From DASUBN01 sp050261675 (lineage in GTDB: Bacteria > Pseudomonadota > Gammaproteobacteria > Natronospirales > REEB76), in assembly GCA_050261675.1 (NCBI GenBank), contig JBLNDO010000054.1, positions 1-57,137 on the forward strand: a stretch of 57,137 nucleotides of DNA, in the 5' to 3' direction. Position numbers and translations under genes: made by a program. Shown here in pieces: positions 7,843 through 16,416 of the stretch. The notes beneath the pieces are model-generated. The model had not been told where the DNA came from, did not search any database, and saw only the letters and a program-made list of their open reading frames with translations. Each line of letters starts with the position of its first letter. Position 1 is the stretch's first letter.

Positions 7843-8865
7843 TTAACGGGCCCCGGGCAGGATCAGGCTGTCGCTGGCCGAGACACGAGCACCCGGGAGA
7901 GGCGAGGTGAGCGTCCAGTGGAGCGCGGCGTTCTGCGGGTCCAGCACCAGTCGGCCGGTCTCAAGACCCTGGGAAGTGGAAACTGCCACGCTGCCCCGCG
8001 CCGGATCCACCTGCGACAGGTCCAGGAGGCGGTCAAAACCCCTATGGTTGGCATCGAAAGGCGTGGTGAGCAAGCTGAAGTGCTTGGCGTCCAGACCCTG
8101 TTCCTCAAGCACGTTCGCGAGCATCTCCACTATGAACCGGTCCAATGCCTTGAGATCAGCAGCGTCGGGTAGGGGCGCGCGCCCCGCAAAGGCCCCGGCC
8201 GGGTCGGCGCCACGCAGCCCGTACCAGGCGCGCACCAGCAGGTCGGTATAGGGGTCGATGTTCACGATGCCGGGGCCCATGGCCACGCCGTAGAGCGTGT
8301 GACCCTGGGCGTCCTCCACCTTGAGCAGGAAGGGGGCAGTCATACCCGCCACGGGGATGTCGAAACGGCCGGCCGCGTCGCTGCCGCCCGCGGCAAACTG
8401 GCCGTTGGCGTCGCGCAGGCTCACCACGCCGCCCACGATGGCCGCGCCTTCCGCCGCCGTGCCCACGGCGTCCGGGGTGACCGACAGGGTGGCGACGTTG
8501 CTGGTGACGGTGGTGAAAGTATGGCCGGAATTGCTGGTGGAGGTGGCCGTGGCGGTGACATTCACGGTGCCAGCGGCGACGCCCTCGAAGCTGCCGCCGC
8601 CCTTGCTGACGGCGATGGTGATGTCGGAGGAATGCCAGGCGAAGCTGATGCCGACGACCACGTTGCCGTTGGCGTCGCGCGCCACGGCGGTGAAACGGCG
8701 AATGCCGCCGACGGTGACAGTGCTCGCGGTGGGGGTCACCGCGATGGTGAAATTGGCGTTGCCGGTGGGCACGGTGCCGCCGCTGCTCCCGCCGCCGCAA
8801 CCAGGCAGGAGGGCAAGCGAGGCCAGCATGGCCAAGGTGGTCAGGGCATGGAGGGTACGCTGCAT
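7843..8865 (-). CDS. Lipoprotein with bacterial Ig-like domain
   Basis: A 340-residue lipoprotein: signal peptide with lipobox ALLPGC (Cys23), followed by a Gly/Ser-rich linker. Residues about 36-134 fit a BIG-2-type Ig-like domain (PTASTVTVGGIRRFTAVARDANGNVV, with AAGTVNVTATAT near its end). Residues about 140-200 resemble a carboxypeptidase-regulatory-like fold (GGVVSLRDANGQFAAGGSD ... GRFDIPV). The C-terminal half (VDPYTDLLVRAWYG onward) is unassigned. No catalytic residues are recognised; a cell-surface or periplasmic binding or structural role is plausible. It is divergent from the M28 peptidase at 9120 across 254 bases that hold only weak AT-rich promoter-like sequence (around 8955-8975). 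Confidence 0.7.
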   Translation of the reverse strand: MQRTLHALTTLAMLASLALLPGCGGGSSGGTVPTGNANFTIAVTPTASTVTVGGIRRFTAVARDANGNVVVGISFAWHSSDITIAVSKGGGSFEGVAAGTVNVTATATSTSNSGHTFTTVTSNVATLSVTPDAVGTAAEGAAIVGGVVSLRDANGQFAAGGSDAAGRFDIPVAGMTAPFLLKVEDAQGHTLYGVAMGPGIVNIDPYTDLLVRAWYGLRGADPAGAFAGRAPLPDAADLKALDRFIVEMLANVLEEQGLDAKHFSLLTTPFDANHRGFDRLLDLSQVDPARGSVAVSTSQGLETGRLVLDPQNAALHWTLTSPLPGARVSASDSLILPGAR

Positions 8866-9119
8866 GGTATTGCCTTAAGAAGAATCCGAGGTATGTGACG
8901 AACTGTAGCCGTCATTACTTAGCGCACTCGACCCCTGCCGGTGCACCGCGGGGCTATTTATACCTTATGCGTGACGCTGGCGGTTAATTTCCAGATCCGA
9001 CATATCCCGGCCCTGTCCAAAGTGCCGTGGGCGACGCAGAATAACCCTTCCCCGCCGCCGGAACGGGTCCCGCCCACTGCGGTCCTAGAGGCGAACCAGA
9101 ATATTTTGGGAGCGAAACC

Positions 9120-10553
9120 ATGCTTGCGCGCACCGTCTTTTGCCTTTGCGCCTTCCTCGCCACCACCGCCCTGGCCCTAGCCTCGGGATCTCCGGTCCAA
9201 GAGACTCCGCCGCTGGCGGGGCAGACGGCACTGCCGCCACCCGTGGAGCAGCCCAAGCTCAGGGACGTCACCGCCGCTGTGGACCCCGCGGAATTGCAGA
9301 CGACGCTTGCAAAGCTCGTCGGTTTCGGCACCCGCCACACGCTTTCCGACACCGCTTCTGACAAGCGCGGCATCGGCGCCGCGCGGCGCTGGGTGCAGTC
9401 ACGCTTCCAGCAGATCAGCGACGCCTGCGGCGGCTGCCTGCAGGTCATCACGCCTTTTCAGACCTTCCGCGGCGACCGCCTGCCCAAGGAGGGCGCCGAG
9501 GTGATGGACGTTGTGGCCATTCAGAAGGGAACGACCGATCCCGATCGCTTTATCGTCATGACCGCGCATCTCGACTCCCGCGTCAGTGACCCCATGGATG
9601 CTAAATCCGATGCCCCGGGTGCGGACGACGACGGCTCCGGCGTGGCGGCGGTGATCGAGACGGCGCGGGTGCTCTCCAAATACAAGTTCGCGGCGAGCGT
9701 GGTGTATTCCGTGGACAGCGGCGAGGAACAGGGCCTGTTCGGCGGCAAGCTCATCGCCCAGTACGCCGCCGACCACCACTGGCAGGTGGAGGCGGACCTC
9801 AACAACGATATCGTGGGCAATCCGCGCGGCCAGGACGGCCTCATGGACGACACCATGGTGCGCGTGTTCTCCGAGGGCACACGCGCCTTGGAGTCGCCCA
9901 AGGAGGCGTCTGACCGGCGCTACCATGGCGGCGAGATCGATTCGCCCTCGCGCAACGTGGCCCGCTACATGCAGGTGCTCGGCGAGCGGTACGTACCCAA
10001 CTGGCACGTGATGCTCGTCTACCGCACCGACCGCTACGGCCGCGGCGGTGACCATACGGCATTCAACGCACTCGGCTTCCCGGCTTTGCGGGTCACCGAA
10101 TCCCACGAGGACTTCACCCGTCAGCACCAGGACGTGCGCGCCGAGAAGGGTGTGCACTACGGCGACGTGCTATCGGGCGTGGATTTCCCCTACCTCGCCA
10201 AGGTGACGGCCATGAACGCCGTGACCCTCGCGGCCATGGCCTGGGCGCCGGCGCCCCCCGCGGGCGTGAGCATCGCCTCGGACCCGGTGGGCGACCTGTC
10301 GGGAGGCGTGGATACGGTGTTCGACTGGAAGCCGGCGGTCGGAGCCGCGGCCTACCGCGTCCATTGGCGCCTCACGGACGAGCCCCGCTGGAGCCAGGCG
10401 CGCTTCGTGGGGCCCGTGCAGCACTATGTGCTCGAGGACGTGAGCATCGACGACTATTACTTCGGGGTCTCCAGCGTCTCGGCGGACGGCTTCGAGAGCC
10501 CCGTGGAGTTCCCCGGCCCCGCCGGTGCGTTCTGGCCGGCACCGGGCGGTTGA
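9120..10553 (+). CDS. Secreted M28 family zinc aminopeptidase with C-terminal Fn3-like domain
   Basis: A 477-residue exported peptidase. The signal peptide spans about residues 1-21. The M28 di-zinc site is recognisable: H150 in MTAHLDS, the bridging Asp in GADDDGSG (169/170), catalytic and ligand glutamates in SGEEQGL (202/203), and a late His in GRGGDHTAF. Unlike shorter M28 enzymes it carries a C-terminal beta-sandwich (about 375-470, with DWKPAVGAAAYRVHWR and YYFGVSSVSADG), typical of Fn3-like domains on secreted peptidases. Expected role: release of N-terminal residues from peptides outside the cytoplasm. Shine-Dalgarno GGGAG precedes the ATG. A second, differently built M28 enzyme lies at 21473-23095. 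Confidence 0.9.
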   Translation: MLARTVFCLCAFLATTALALASGSPVQETPPLAGQTALPPPVEQPKLRDVTAAVDPAELQTTLAKLVGFGTRHTLSDTASDKRGIGAARRWVQSRFQQISDACGGCLQVITPFQTFRGDRLPKEGAEVMDVVAIQKGTTDPDRFIVMTAHLDSRVSDPMDAKSDAPGADDDGSGVAAVIETARVLSKYKFAASVVYSVDSGEEQGLFGGKLIAQYAADHHWQVEADLNNDIVGNPRGQDGLMDDTMVRVFSEGTRALESPKEASDRRYHGGEIDSPSRNVARYMQVLGERYVPNWHVMLVYRTDRYGRGGDHTAFNALGFPALRVTESHEDFTRQHQDVRAEKGVHYGDVLSGVDFPYLAKVTAMNAVTLAAMAWAPAPPAGVSIASDPVGDLSGGVDTVFDWKPAVGAAAYRVHWRLTDEPRWSQARFVGPVQHYVLEDVSIDDYYFGVSSVSADGFESPVEFPGPAGAFWPAPGG

Positions 10554-10716
10554 TGCGCCGTAGACCAAAGGCCCGTCGGCGCGTTTAAACTCGGAATTCC
10601 GGCCGTCGGCCGCCGGGGCCCGAGGGTATAATGACCGCCCTTTTGAGTCAGACGGCTGCCACCCAATGCCGGGCCGCGGGAACCCGCGAGGAGCGCCCGG
10701 CGTTTTGAGGAATCAC

Positions 10717-13332
10717 ATGCATTTCAGATCCATCCTGCCCCGCATCGCCGTGGGCCTGGCGGCCCTCATGTCTTGCGGCTTTGCCCACGCCGCCGGCCTG
10801 ATAAGCACCACCCAGTACGGCGCCCTTGTGGGGCCTGATGCCGTGGTGATGGCCGATGTCAACGGCGACGGGAAACAGGATGCCGTGATACTGGGTAGCG
10901 ACGGTTCAGTCGCAGTGTATCTGGGCAGGGGGGATGGCAGCTTCAGATCGCCCGGCCATTATTACGCCGCAGATGGTGGTCCCGAGGCTATCGCGGTGGC
11001 TGACGTGAACGGCGACGGCAAGCCGGACATCATCGTCGCCAACCTCACCTCAAGTGACGTATCCGTGCTGCTTGGGAATGGTGACGGCACATTCGTCGCT
11101 CAGACTTCCGCCGAAGCCTCGGCCGGGACCGGCACCGCTACGCCGCATTATGCAGTCGGTGCCGACCCTATTTTCGTCACCGTGGCGGACGTCAATGGCG
11201 ACGGCAAGCCGGACATTCTGGCAGCAAATTTCAATGACGGCACCGTCAGCATCCTTCTCGGCAATGGCGACGGGACATTCCAGACCCAGACCACAGTCAC
11301 TGTAGGTCTGGGGCCCGACGACATCAACGTGGCCGATTTCAACGGCGATGGTAAGCCGGACATTCTGGTCACGAATTCCACCGATGGTACCCTCGGGATG
11401 CTGCTCGGCAACGGCGACGGTACGTTCAAGCCGATGCAAACCACGCGCGTGAATGCGCCTATCGCCACTACCGCCTTGCAGATGGCTGTGGTGGGTGATG
11501 TGAATCACGATGGTAAGCTGGATGTGATCAGTACCATCTCCAGCGCCAGCACATATGCGCTTATGTTGTTCCCGGGGAATGGCGACGGCACCTTCGGCGT
11601 ACCGCGGTTCCTCGGCTCCACGCTGCAGACCCGATACCTGGCGCTCGCGGATGTGGACGGCGACGGCAACGTGGATATCGTGGCGGGTAGCTTCGCCGAA
11701 GGCACCGTCAGCGTGCTCTTCGGCAACGGCGACTACACTTTCCACCTCCAGGGAAGCTATCCCGCACAGGGCATTGGGTTCGCCGCAGGCATCCAGTCCT
11801 TTGGTGTTGCTGATCTTAACGGCGATGGAAAGCCGGATATCGTCGCGGTCAACCCGTCCGGCGACTTCATCCAGGTTCTTGTTAACGATGGCACCGGCAG
11901 GTTCCATCCACCCTTGAGTGTGGCGCTCGGACATGTACCCTCAGCCGTGATGAACAGCGACTTGGATGGCGACGGCAACCAGGATTTGATCGTAGCGAAT
12001 TCCGAGGACGGTACCGTGGAAGTGCTGCTGGGCGATGGCCACGGCGGGTTCACACCGACCCACACCTACACTGTGGGCACTCACCCACAGGCGCTGAAGC
12101 TCGCCGACGTGAACCGTGACGGCAAGCCGGACCTGCTGGTCGGCAATTTCGGCGACAACACCATCGGCGTGATGCTGGGGAACGGCAACGGCAGCTTCCA
12201 GGCCATGAAGGCTTACCCCGCCGGTCCCAATCTGGTGGATTTCGCCGTGGCGGATATGGACCAGGATGGCAAGCTCGACCTGATCGCGGCCAATCAGGTG
12301 ATCAACGAGGTGAGCGTGCTGCGCGGTAACGGCGACGGCAGCTTCCAGGCCCCTGTGCCATACAGCGCCAGCACCGCCATCAACGCGCTCGCCGTGGGCG
12401 ACATCAATCACGACGGCTTCCCGGACGTGGTGACCGTGGGCGGCAACGTGGCGGTGTTGAAGAACGACGGCAAGGGCAGACTTATCGAGCCGGTCATCAA
12501 CAAGGAGGGATTGAGCACCGATCTCTATTCCGCTACCGGCGTAAAAGTGATGCTCGCCGATATCGAGAATGATAACCAGCTGGATATCCTGATCGCGGAT
12601 TACAGCAACAGCCAGTTAGTGGTTTTTCAGGGTAATCGGTTCGGGTTCTTCATCCCCACGCCACAGGATTTCCCCACTTGCGCGAACCCCAATAGCCTCA
12701 CCCTTGTCGATATGAACGACGACGGCAACCCTGATGTAGTGGTTACGTGCCCCGGCAGCAGCGCCGTGAGTATTCTCCTCGGCAATGGGCAGGCGGGGTT
12801 CTTGAGCACCGCCTATCCCACTGAGATCGACCCACGCGCCACCGCCGTCGCCGATTTCAATGGTGACAAGCAACCCGATATTGCGGTGGTGAACGGTGGC
12901 AGCGATACCCTGAATGTGCTGTTGGAGATTACCGGCGTGGTGAAAGCCGACAAGGCGCCGGTTGCGGGGAACAACAACCTGTTCATTCAAAACGGCAAGG
13001 ATCCCCTTAGTCAGCAGATGATCGCCTTTGATCCGGACGGCGACGGGCTGATATATGGTGTGGTGACCTCCCCCATCGGCGGCGCGCTCTCATTCAGTTC
13101 GAACGACGGTTCCTTCCAATATCAGGCTGCGCAGGGATTCACGGGCAAGGACAGTTTCCGGTTCCAGGTAACAGACGGTATCAAGCTCTCCAACATCGCC
13201 ACCGTCAAGATTACCGTGGCAACCAATACCCTCGGTGCGAGCAGCGGGCATCACGGTTTCCTCGGCGGGTTCGGCCTGCCGCTCATCCTGCTGCTTCTGC
13301 CGCTCGTGATTATCCGCCGCCGCCTGGGCTGA
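10717..13332 (+). CDS. Surface protein with 14 FG-GAP/VCBS repeats, cadherin-like domain and CTERM-like tail
   Basis: An 871-residue exported protein. The ATG at 10717 has a GAGG Shine-Dalgarno and gives a normal signal peptide (HFRSILPR ... CGFAHA-AG). About fourteen copies of a calcium-binding loop of form D[VFL]NGDGKPD[IL] recur every 45-60 residues, each with LLGNGDGTF-like strands, as in FG-GAP/VCBS (integrin-alpha-like) propellers. Fourteen repeats would make two seven-bladed propellers. A cadherin-like domain (FDPDGDGLIYGVVTSP ... GKDSFRFQVTDG) follows. The C-terminus is Gly/His-rich, then hydrophobic, then RRRLG, which resembles a GlyGly-CTERM-type sorting signal. Likely a calcium-dependent surface or adhesion protein. 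No sorting enzyme is encoded in the window. Confidence 0.88.
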   Translation: MHFRSILPRIAVGLAALMSCGFAHAAGLISTTQYGALVGPDAVVMADVNGDGKQDAVILGSDGSVAVYLGRGDGSFRSPGHYYAADGGPEAIAVADVNGDGKPDIIVANLTSSDVSVLLGNGDGTFVAQTSAEASAGTGTATPHYAVGADPIFVTVADVNGDGKPDILAANFNDGTVSILLGNGDGTFQTQTTVTVGLGPDDINVADFNGDGKPDILVTNSTDGTLGMLLGNGDGTFKPMQTTRVNAPIATTALQMAVVGDVNHDGKLDVISTISSASTYALMLFPGNGDGTFGVPRFLGSTLQTRYLALADVDGDGNVDIVAGSFAEGTVSVLFGNGDYTFHLQGSYPAQGIGFAAGIQSFGVADLNGDGKPDIVAVNPSGDFIQVLVNDGTGRFHPPLSVALGHVPSAVMNSDLDGDGNQDLIVANSEDGTVEVLLGDGHGGFTPTHTYTVGTHPQALKLADVNRDGKPDLLVGNFGDNTIGVMLGNGNGSFQAMKAYPAGPNLVDFAVADMDQDGKLDLIAANQVINEVSVLRGNGDGSFQAPVPYSASTAINALAVGDINHDGFPDVVTVGGNVAVLKNDGKGRLIEPVINKEGLSTDLYSATGVKVMLADIENDNQLDILIADYSNSQLVVFQGNRFGFFIPTPQDFPTCANPNSLTLVDMNDDGNPDVVVTCPGSSAVSILLGNGQAGFLSTAYPTEIDPRATAVADFNGDKQPDIAVVNGGSDTLNVLLEITGVVKADKAPVAGNNNLFIQNGKDPLSQQMIAFDPDGDGLIYGVVTSPIGGALSFSSNDGSFQYQAAQGFTGKDSFRFQVTDGIKLSNIATVKITVATNTLGASSGHHGFLGGFGLPLILLLLPLVIIRRRLG

Positions 13333-13433
13333 AAACTCCCGGCGTTTGGGTTCTCGCCGCGAGCGGAGTATAAGTATTCCCCGAGCCCGGACCTGCGCAC
13401 GTTACCGAAGACGTAGGCCTAGTTGGGGGACAT

Positions 13434-14213
13434 GTGATTCAAAGCGGCGGCAAGGCGGCGCCGTGGGCCGGCGCCCGTGGACAAGCGGCTCCCGATCCGG
13501 GGGCGATGCTCAACCCTGCCCTGGATGCGGGCGCGGCGGCGGCGGCCTTCGCCCGGGACGGCCGGGTACTGATCCACGATTTTCTGGACCCCGCGGCGGC
13601 GCGGCGCCTCCACCACTGCCTGGATACCGAGGTGCCCTGGGGCCTTACCTATACGGCGACGCTCGGTGCCGATCCCATGCTGCTCCAGGCGAATCAGTTG
13701 GCCGCGTTCGATGCGAACGGGCGTAGTGCCATCCGCCGCGAAGCCGGGAATTGTGGGTTGCGGGGCTTCGCCTTTCATTACGGGACTTACATGATGGTGA
13801 CCGCCTACCTCGAAAGGCGCGATCCGGGCCTCGCGCTGCACTTTGTGGTGGAATTTCTGAATTCACACCCATTCCTGGACCTGATGGCGCGGATCAGCGA
13901 CATGGACGGGCTCGTCAAGGCGAACGCCCAGGCGACCCGTTACCACCGCGGCGACTTCCTGAAGCTCCACACCGACGGCCCCAATCCTGCGCGCAAGCTC
14001 GCCTACGTCATCAACCTGACGCGCAACTGGCGCGAGGAATGGGGCGGCCTGCTGCACTTCACCGACGCCCAAGGCCGTGTGCTCGAGGCCTACTATCCGG
14101 CCTTCAACAGTCTGTCGCTGTTCCGGGTGCCCGCCTGGCATTTCGTGAGCGAGGTGGCCGAAGCGGCGGATCATCCACGCTATGCCATCACCGGCTGGGT
14201 CTTGGATCGTTAA
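13434..14213 (+). CDS. 2-oxoglutarate/Fe(II)-dependent oxygenase, prolyl-hydroxylase-like
   Basis: A 259-residue double-stranded beta-helix oxygenase. The facial triad is visible: H179 and D181 in KLHTDG and H236 in PAWHFVSEV, with the 2-oxoglutarate-binding Arg at R249 (PRYAITGW). The pattern INLTRNWREEWGGLLHF is typical of the Ofd1/TPA1-like prolyl hydroxylase group, which hydroxylates proline in ribosomal or other proteins. The bacterial substrate cannot be told from sequence. The start is a GTG at 13434 with a GGGGG Shine-Dalgarno; an internal ATG at 13506 would also keep the whole domain. Its last four bases overlap the stop of the convergent gene at 14210. Confidence 0.87.
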   Translation: MIQSGGKAAPWAGARGQAAPDPGAMLNPALDAGAAAAAFARDGRVLIHDFLDPAAARRLHHCLDTEVPWGLTYTATLGADPMLLQANQLAAFDANGRSAIRREAGNCGLRGFAFHYGTYMMVTAYLERRDPGLALHFVVEFLNSHPFLDLMARISDMDGLVKANAQATRYHRGDFLKLHTDGPNPARKLAYVINLTRNWREEWGGLLHFTDAQGRVLEAYYPAFNSLSLFRVPAWHFVSEVAEAADHPRYAITGWVLDR

Positions 14214-16360
14214 AGCGCTGCGCTGTCCTTGAGCGCGGCCCCCACCAGCCGTGCGAAAACGTGTTCCTTGAAGCTGCGCGGCGCATTAAGTCCCATGCGC
14301 TTCAGGTACAACGCGGCTTCTTTGGGCGGTGAATGGAGCAACGCGAGCAGCAGCCGGAGTTTGCCCGTGGATTTCGCGCCCTCGGCCTGCAGGCGCTTCA
14401 ACGCCTTGCCGAGTTTCAGCTCCTCCGGGGTGAACTCGTGGCCGAATGGAAAATCCGGGAAAAGACCCTGCGCGCGCAAAGGCGCAAGACCGGCGGCGAG
14501 ACGCTCCGGGATGTTGCGGTGGAATGCCTCGGGGATGGCGTAGTCTGCCGGCAGCTTGCGGGCGCGCTTGGCTTCGGCGAGAAGCTGCGGCTGAAAGCGC
14601 GAGTCGGCCACATTGAGCAGCGCCGCGATCACCTCCCGGTCAGACTTGCCGCGCAGGTCTGCGATGCCATACTCCGTCACCACCACGTCCCGCAGGTGCC
14701 GCGGGATGGTGCAGTGGGCGTATTCCCAGACGATGTTGGATTCGAGGCGCCCGTGGGAGCGGTGGGTGCTGCGCAACATCAGGATGGAGCGCGCCTGTTT
14801 CAGGGCGTGGGCCATGGCCACGAAGTTGTACTGGCCGCCCACGCCGCTTACCACGCGACCGTCGTCCAAGGCGTCGGAGACGGCCGATCCCAGCAGCGTC
14901 ATCTTCATGCAGATGTTGAGGAAGCGGGCGTGGCGGTGCTGCAACTTCTCCAGCTCCAGATTGCTGAAGAGCTCGTTCACCGTGGATACAGCCTCCATGG
15001 CGAACAGGCGCCGCTCCGGTTCGGGCATGGCGTGGAGCGCATCATAGAACCACTGGCTCCCAAGGAAGAAGGCGCCGTGCACCAGCACGCCGCGGGAAAG
15101 CCGCGCCCCGAGGCCGCTCCCGACCAGCGTCCTGAATGCCGCCTTGTCGTGGAGGTCGGGGGACACACGCGTGCCGTCCGGCATGACGAGGCCGCCGCCG
15201 TCCAAGTGCACGTCGGGGTGGAGGATGCCGAAACGTTTCAGGAATTCGACGTCGCCGGGGGTGAGTCTTGGCTGGATGAGACCGGCGTCCTGCAACGCCG
15301 CAAGCGTTTCCGGCCCGACACTCTCGGAGATGGTGCCCGCGTTCAGGAGCGACTGCAGCCCCGCGTGGTCGTAGACGCGCCGCTTTAGGATGCCGGCTTC
15401 GTAGAGATGCATCAGGCCGTCGCCGAACATCTCGCTACCCGCGTACAGGCCCTGGGTGTAGGGTTCGAGGCCGCCCATGGTCTCGATGGCGGGAGAGAAG
15501 CCGGCGAGCGCCCCGGTCCTCTCCAGGGCTTCGCGGTAGCGGGCATTGTCCGCGTGGCGCAGTTGCGTGGCGTAAATGCAGGCGTCGCCCAGGGAGCCGA
15601 TACCCACCTGCACGGTGCCGCCGTCACGGATGAGCGCGCTGGCGTACAGGCCGATTATGTGGGCGGCGGGATCAATGGGGGTGTTCGGCACCACGAAAAG
15701 GTGGTGGTTGAGGGCCGGGGCATCCACCATGAAATCGAAGAACTCCGGCGCCACTTCCGCATCGCCGTACATGAAGGGCAGGCTGCGGTTTACCATGCCG
15801 GCCACCGCCACGGGTCGCCCGGCCCTTTCTGCCTCTCTTAAGCCCGGCATGATGTCGAGCGTCACGTCCGGGTTCGAGGCGAGGCTGTAGCGCGGGCCCG
15901 GTAGCCGGGCCACCGCCTGCAACACCACGTTGGCGCCGGCGGCGAGCATGTCGCGCGCCACGTGGGTGTAGTTGGTGCTGATGTAATCCTGCTGCGCCGA
16001 GGGCACGCCCAGCATGGCGCCGGACTTGAAATAGAACTCCGAGAGCTCCACGTTCGGCGCCAGCTTGCCGCTCCTGAGCGCGCGCATGTACTCGAGTTCC
16101 GGGTAGTCGCCGAACACCCGCGCCACGAAGGGCTCCAGGAAGCGCCGCTCCAGTTCGCTCTTGCCGGCGGGGCGCTCCAGGGAGAGGGCGGTGACGAGGC
16201 GCAGGTGCAGCGAGCGGTCGGAGGCCACGCGCTGGTAGAGCGCATTCAGGAGGTGGTTGGGCTTGCCGATGCCGAGCGGCGTGCCCACCACGAGATTCTT
16301 GCCGACGCGCGAGAGGATCGCCTCGACACAATCGTCCGGGTTCTCGAAGTTTTGCGTCAT
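14210..16360 (-). CDS. Acetyl-CoA hydrolase/transferase family protein (long form)
   Basis: A 716-residue member of the acetyl-CoA hydrolase/4-hydroxybutyrate CoA-transferase superfamily, longer than the usual 430-500 residues because of an insertion in the middle and a C-terminal helical extension. Visible elements are VGTPLGIGKPNHL near the start, QVGIGSLGDAC, the CoA-transferase glycine motif VVSGVGGQYNF and TEYGIADLRGKSD. These support CoA transfer or hydrolysis on a short-chain acyl-CoA; the substrate is unknown. Homologues of this long form start with the same CVEAIL...VGK pattern, so the ATG at 16360 is well supported. It sits directly after a rho-independent terminator (16367-16390), so it must use an internal promoter or readthrough. 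Confidence 0.85.
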   Translation of the reverse strand: MTQNFENPDDCVEAILSRVGKNLVVGTPLGIGKPNHLLNALYQRVASDRSLHLRLVTALSLERPAGKSELERRFLEPFVARVFGDYPELEYMRALRSGKLAPNVELSEFYFKSGAMLGVPSAQQDYISTNYTHVARDMLAAGANVVLQAVARLPGPRYSLASNPDVTLDIMPGLREAERAGRPVAVAGMVNRSLPFMYGDAEVAPEFFDFMVDAPALNHHLFVVPNTPIDPAAHIIGLYASALIRDGGTVQVGIGSLGDACIYATQLRHADNARYREALERTGALAGFSPAIETMGGLEPYTQGLYAGSEMFGDGLMHLYEAGILKRRVYDHAGLQSLLNAGTISESVGPETLAALQDAGLIQPRLTPGDVEFLKRFGILHPDVHLDGGGLVMPDGTRVSPDLHDKAAFRTLVGSGLGARLSRGVLVHGAFFLGSQWFYDALHAMPEPERRLFAMEAVSTVNELFSNLELEKLQHRHARFLNICMKMTLLGSAVSDALDDGRVVSGVGGQYNFVAMAHALKQARSILMLRSTHRSHGRLESNIVWEYAHCTIPRHLRDVVVTEYGIADLRGKSDREVIAALLNVADSRFQPQLLAEAKRARKLPADYAIPEAFHRNIPERLAAGLAPLRAQGLFPDFPFGHEFTPEELKLGKALKRLQAEGAKSTGKLRLLLALLHSPPKEAALYLKRMGLNAPRSFKEHVFARLVGAALKDSAAL

Positions 16361-16366
16361 AAAAAA

Positions 16367-16390
16367 TGACCCCGCCGGATGGCGGGGTCA
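16367..16390 (-). terminator. Rho-independent terminator directly abutting a start codon
   Basis: A perfect 10-bp stem TGACCCCGCC / GGCGGGGTCA has a 4-base loop, followed on the minus strand by six T residues (16366-16361). The next base triplet is the ATG of the CoA-transferase gene. It ends transcripts of the S9 peptidase gene 26 bases upstream. The only purine-rich Shine-Dalgarno-like stretch for the following gene (GGCGGGG) is inside the stem. Confidence 0.9.
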
Positions 16391-16416
16391 ATCTTAGCAG
16401 TCTCCCGGTTACCCGC

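Noticed and set aside
10627..10632. TATAAT before the FG-GAP gene
   Set aside because: A perfect -10 hexamer, but no recognisable -35 lies 15-19 bases upstream, so I did not list it as a promoter.
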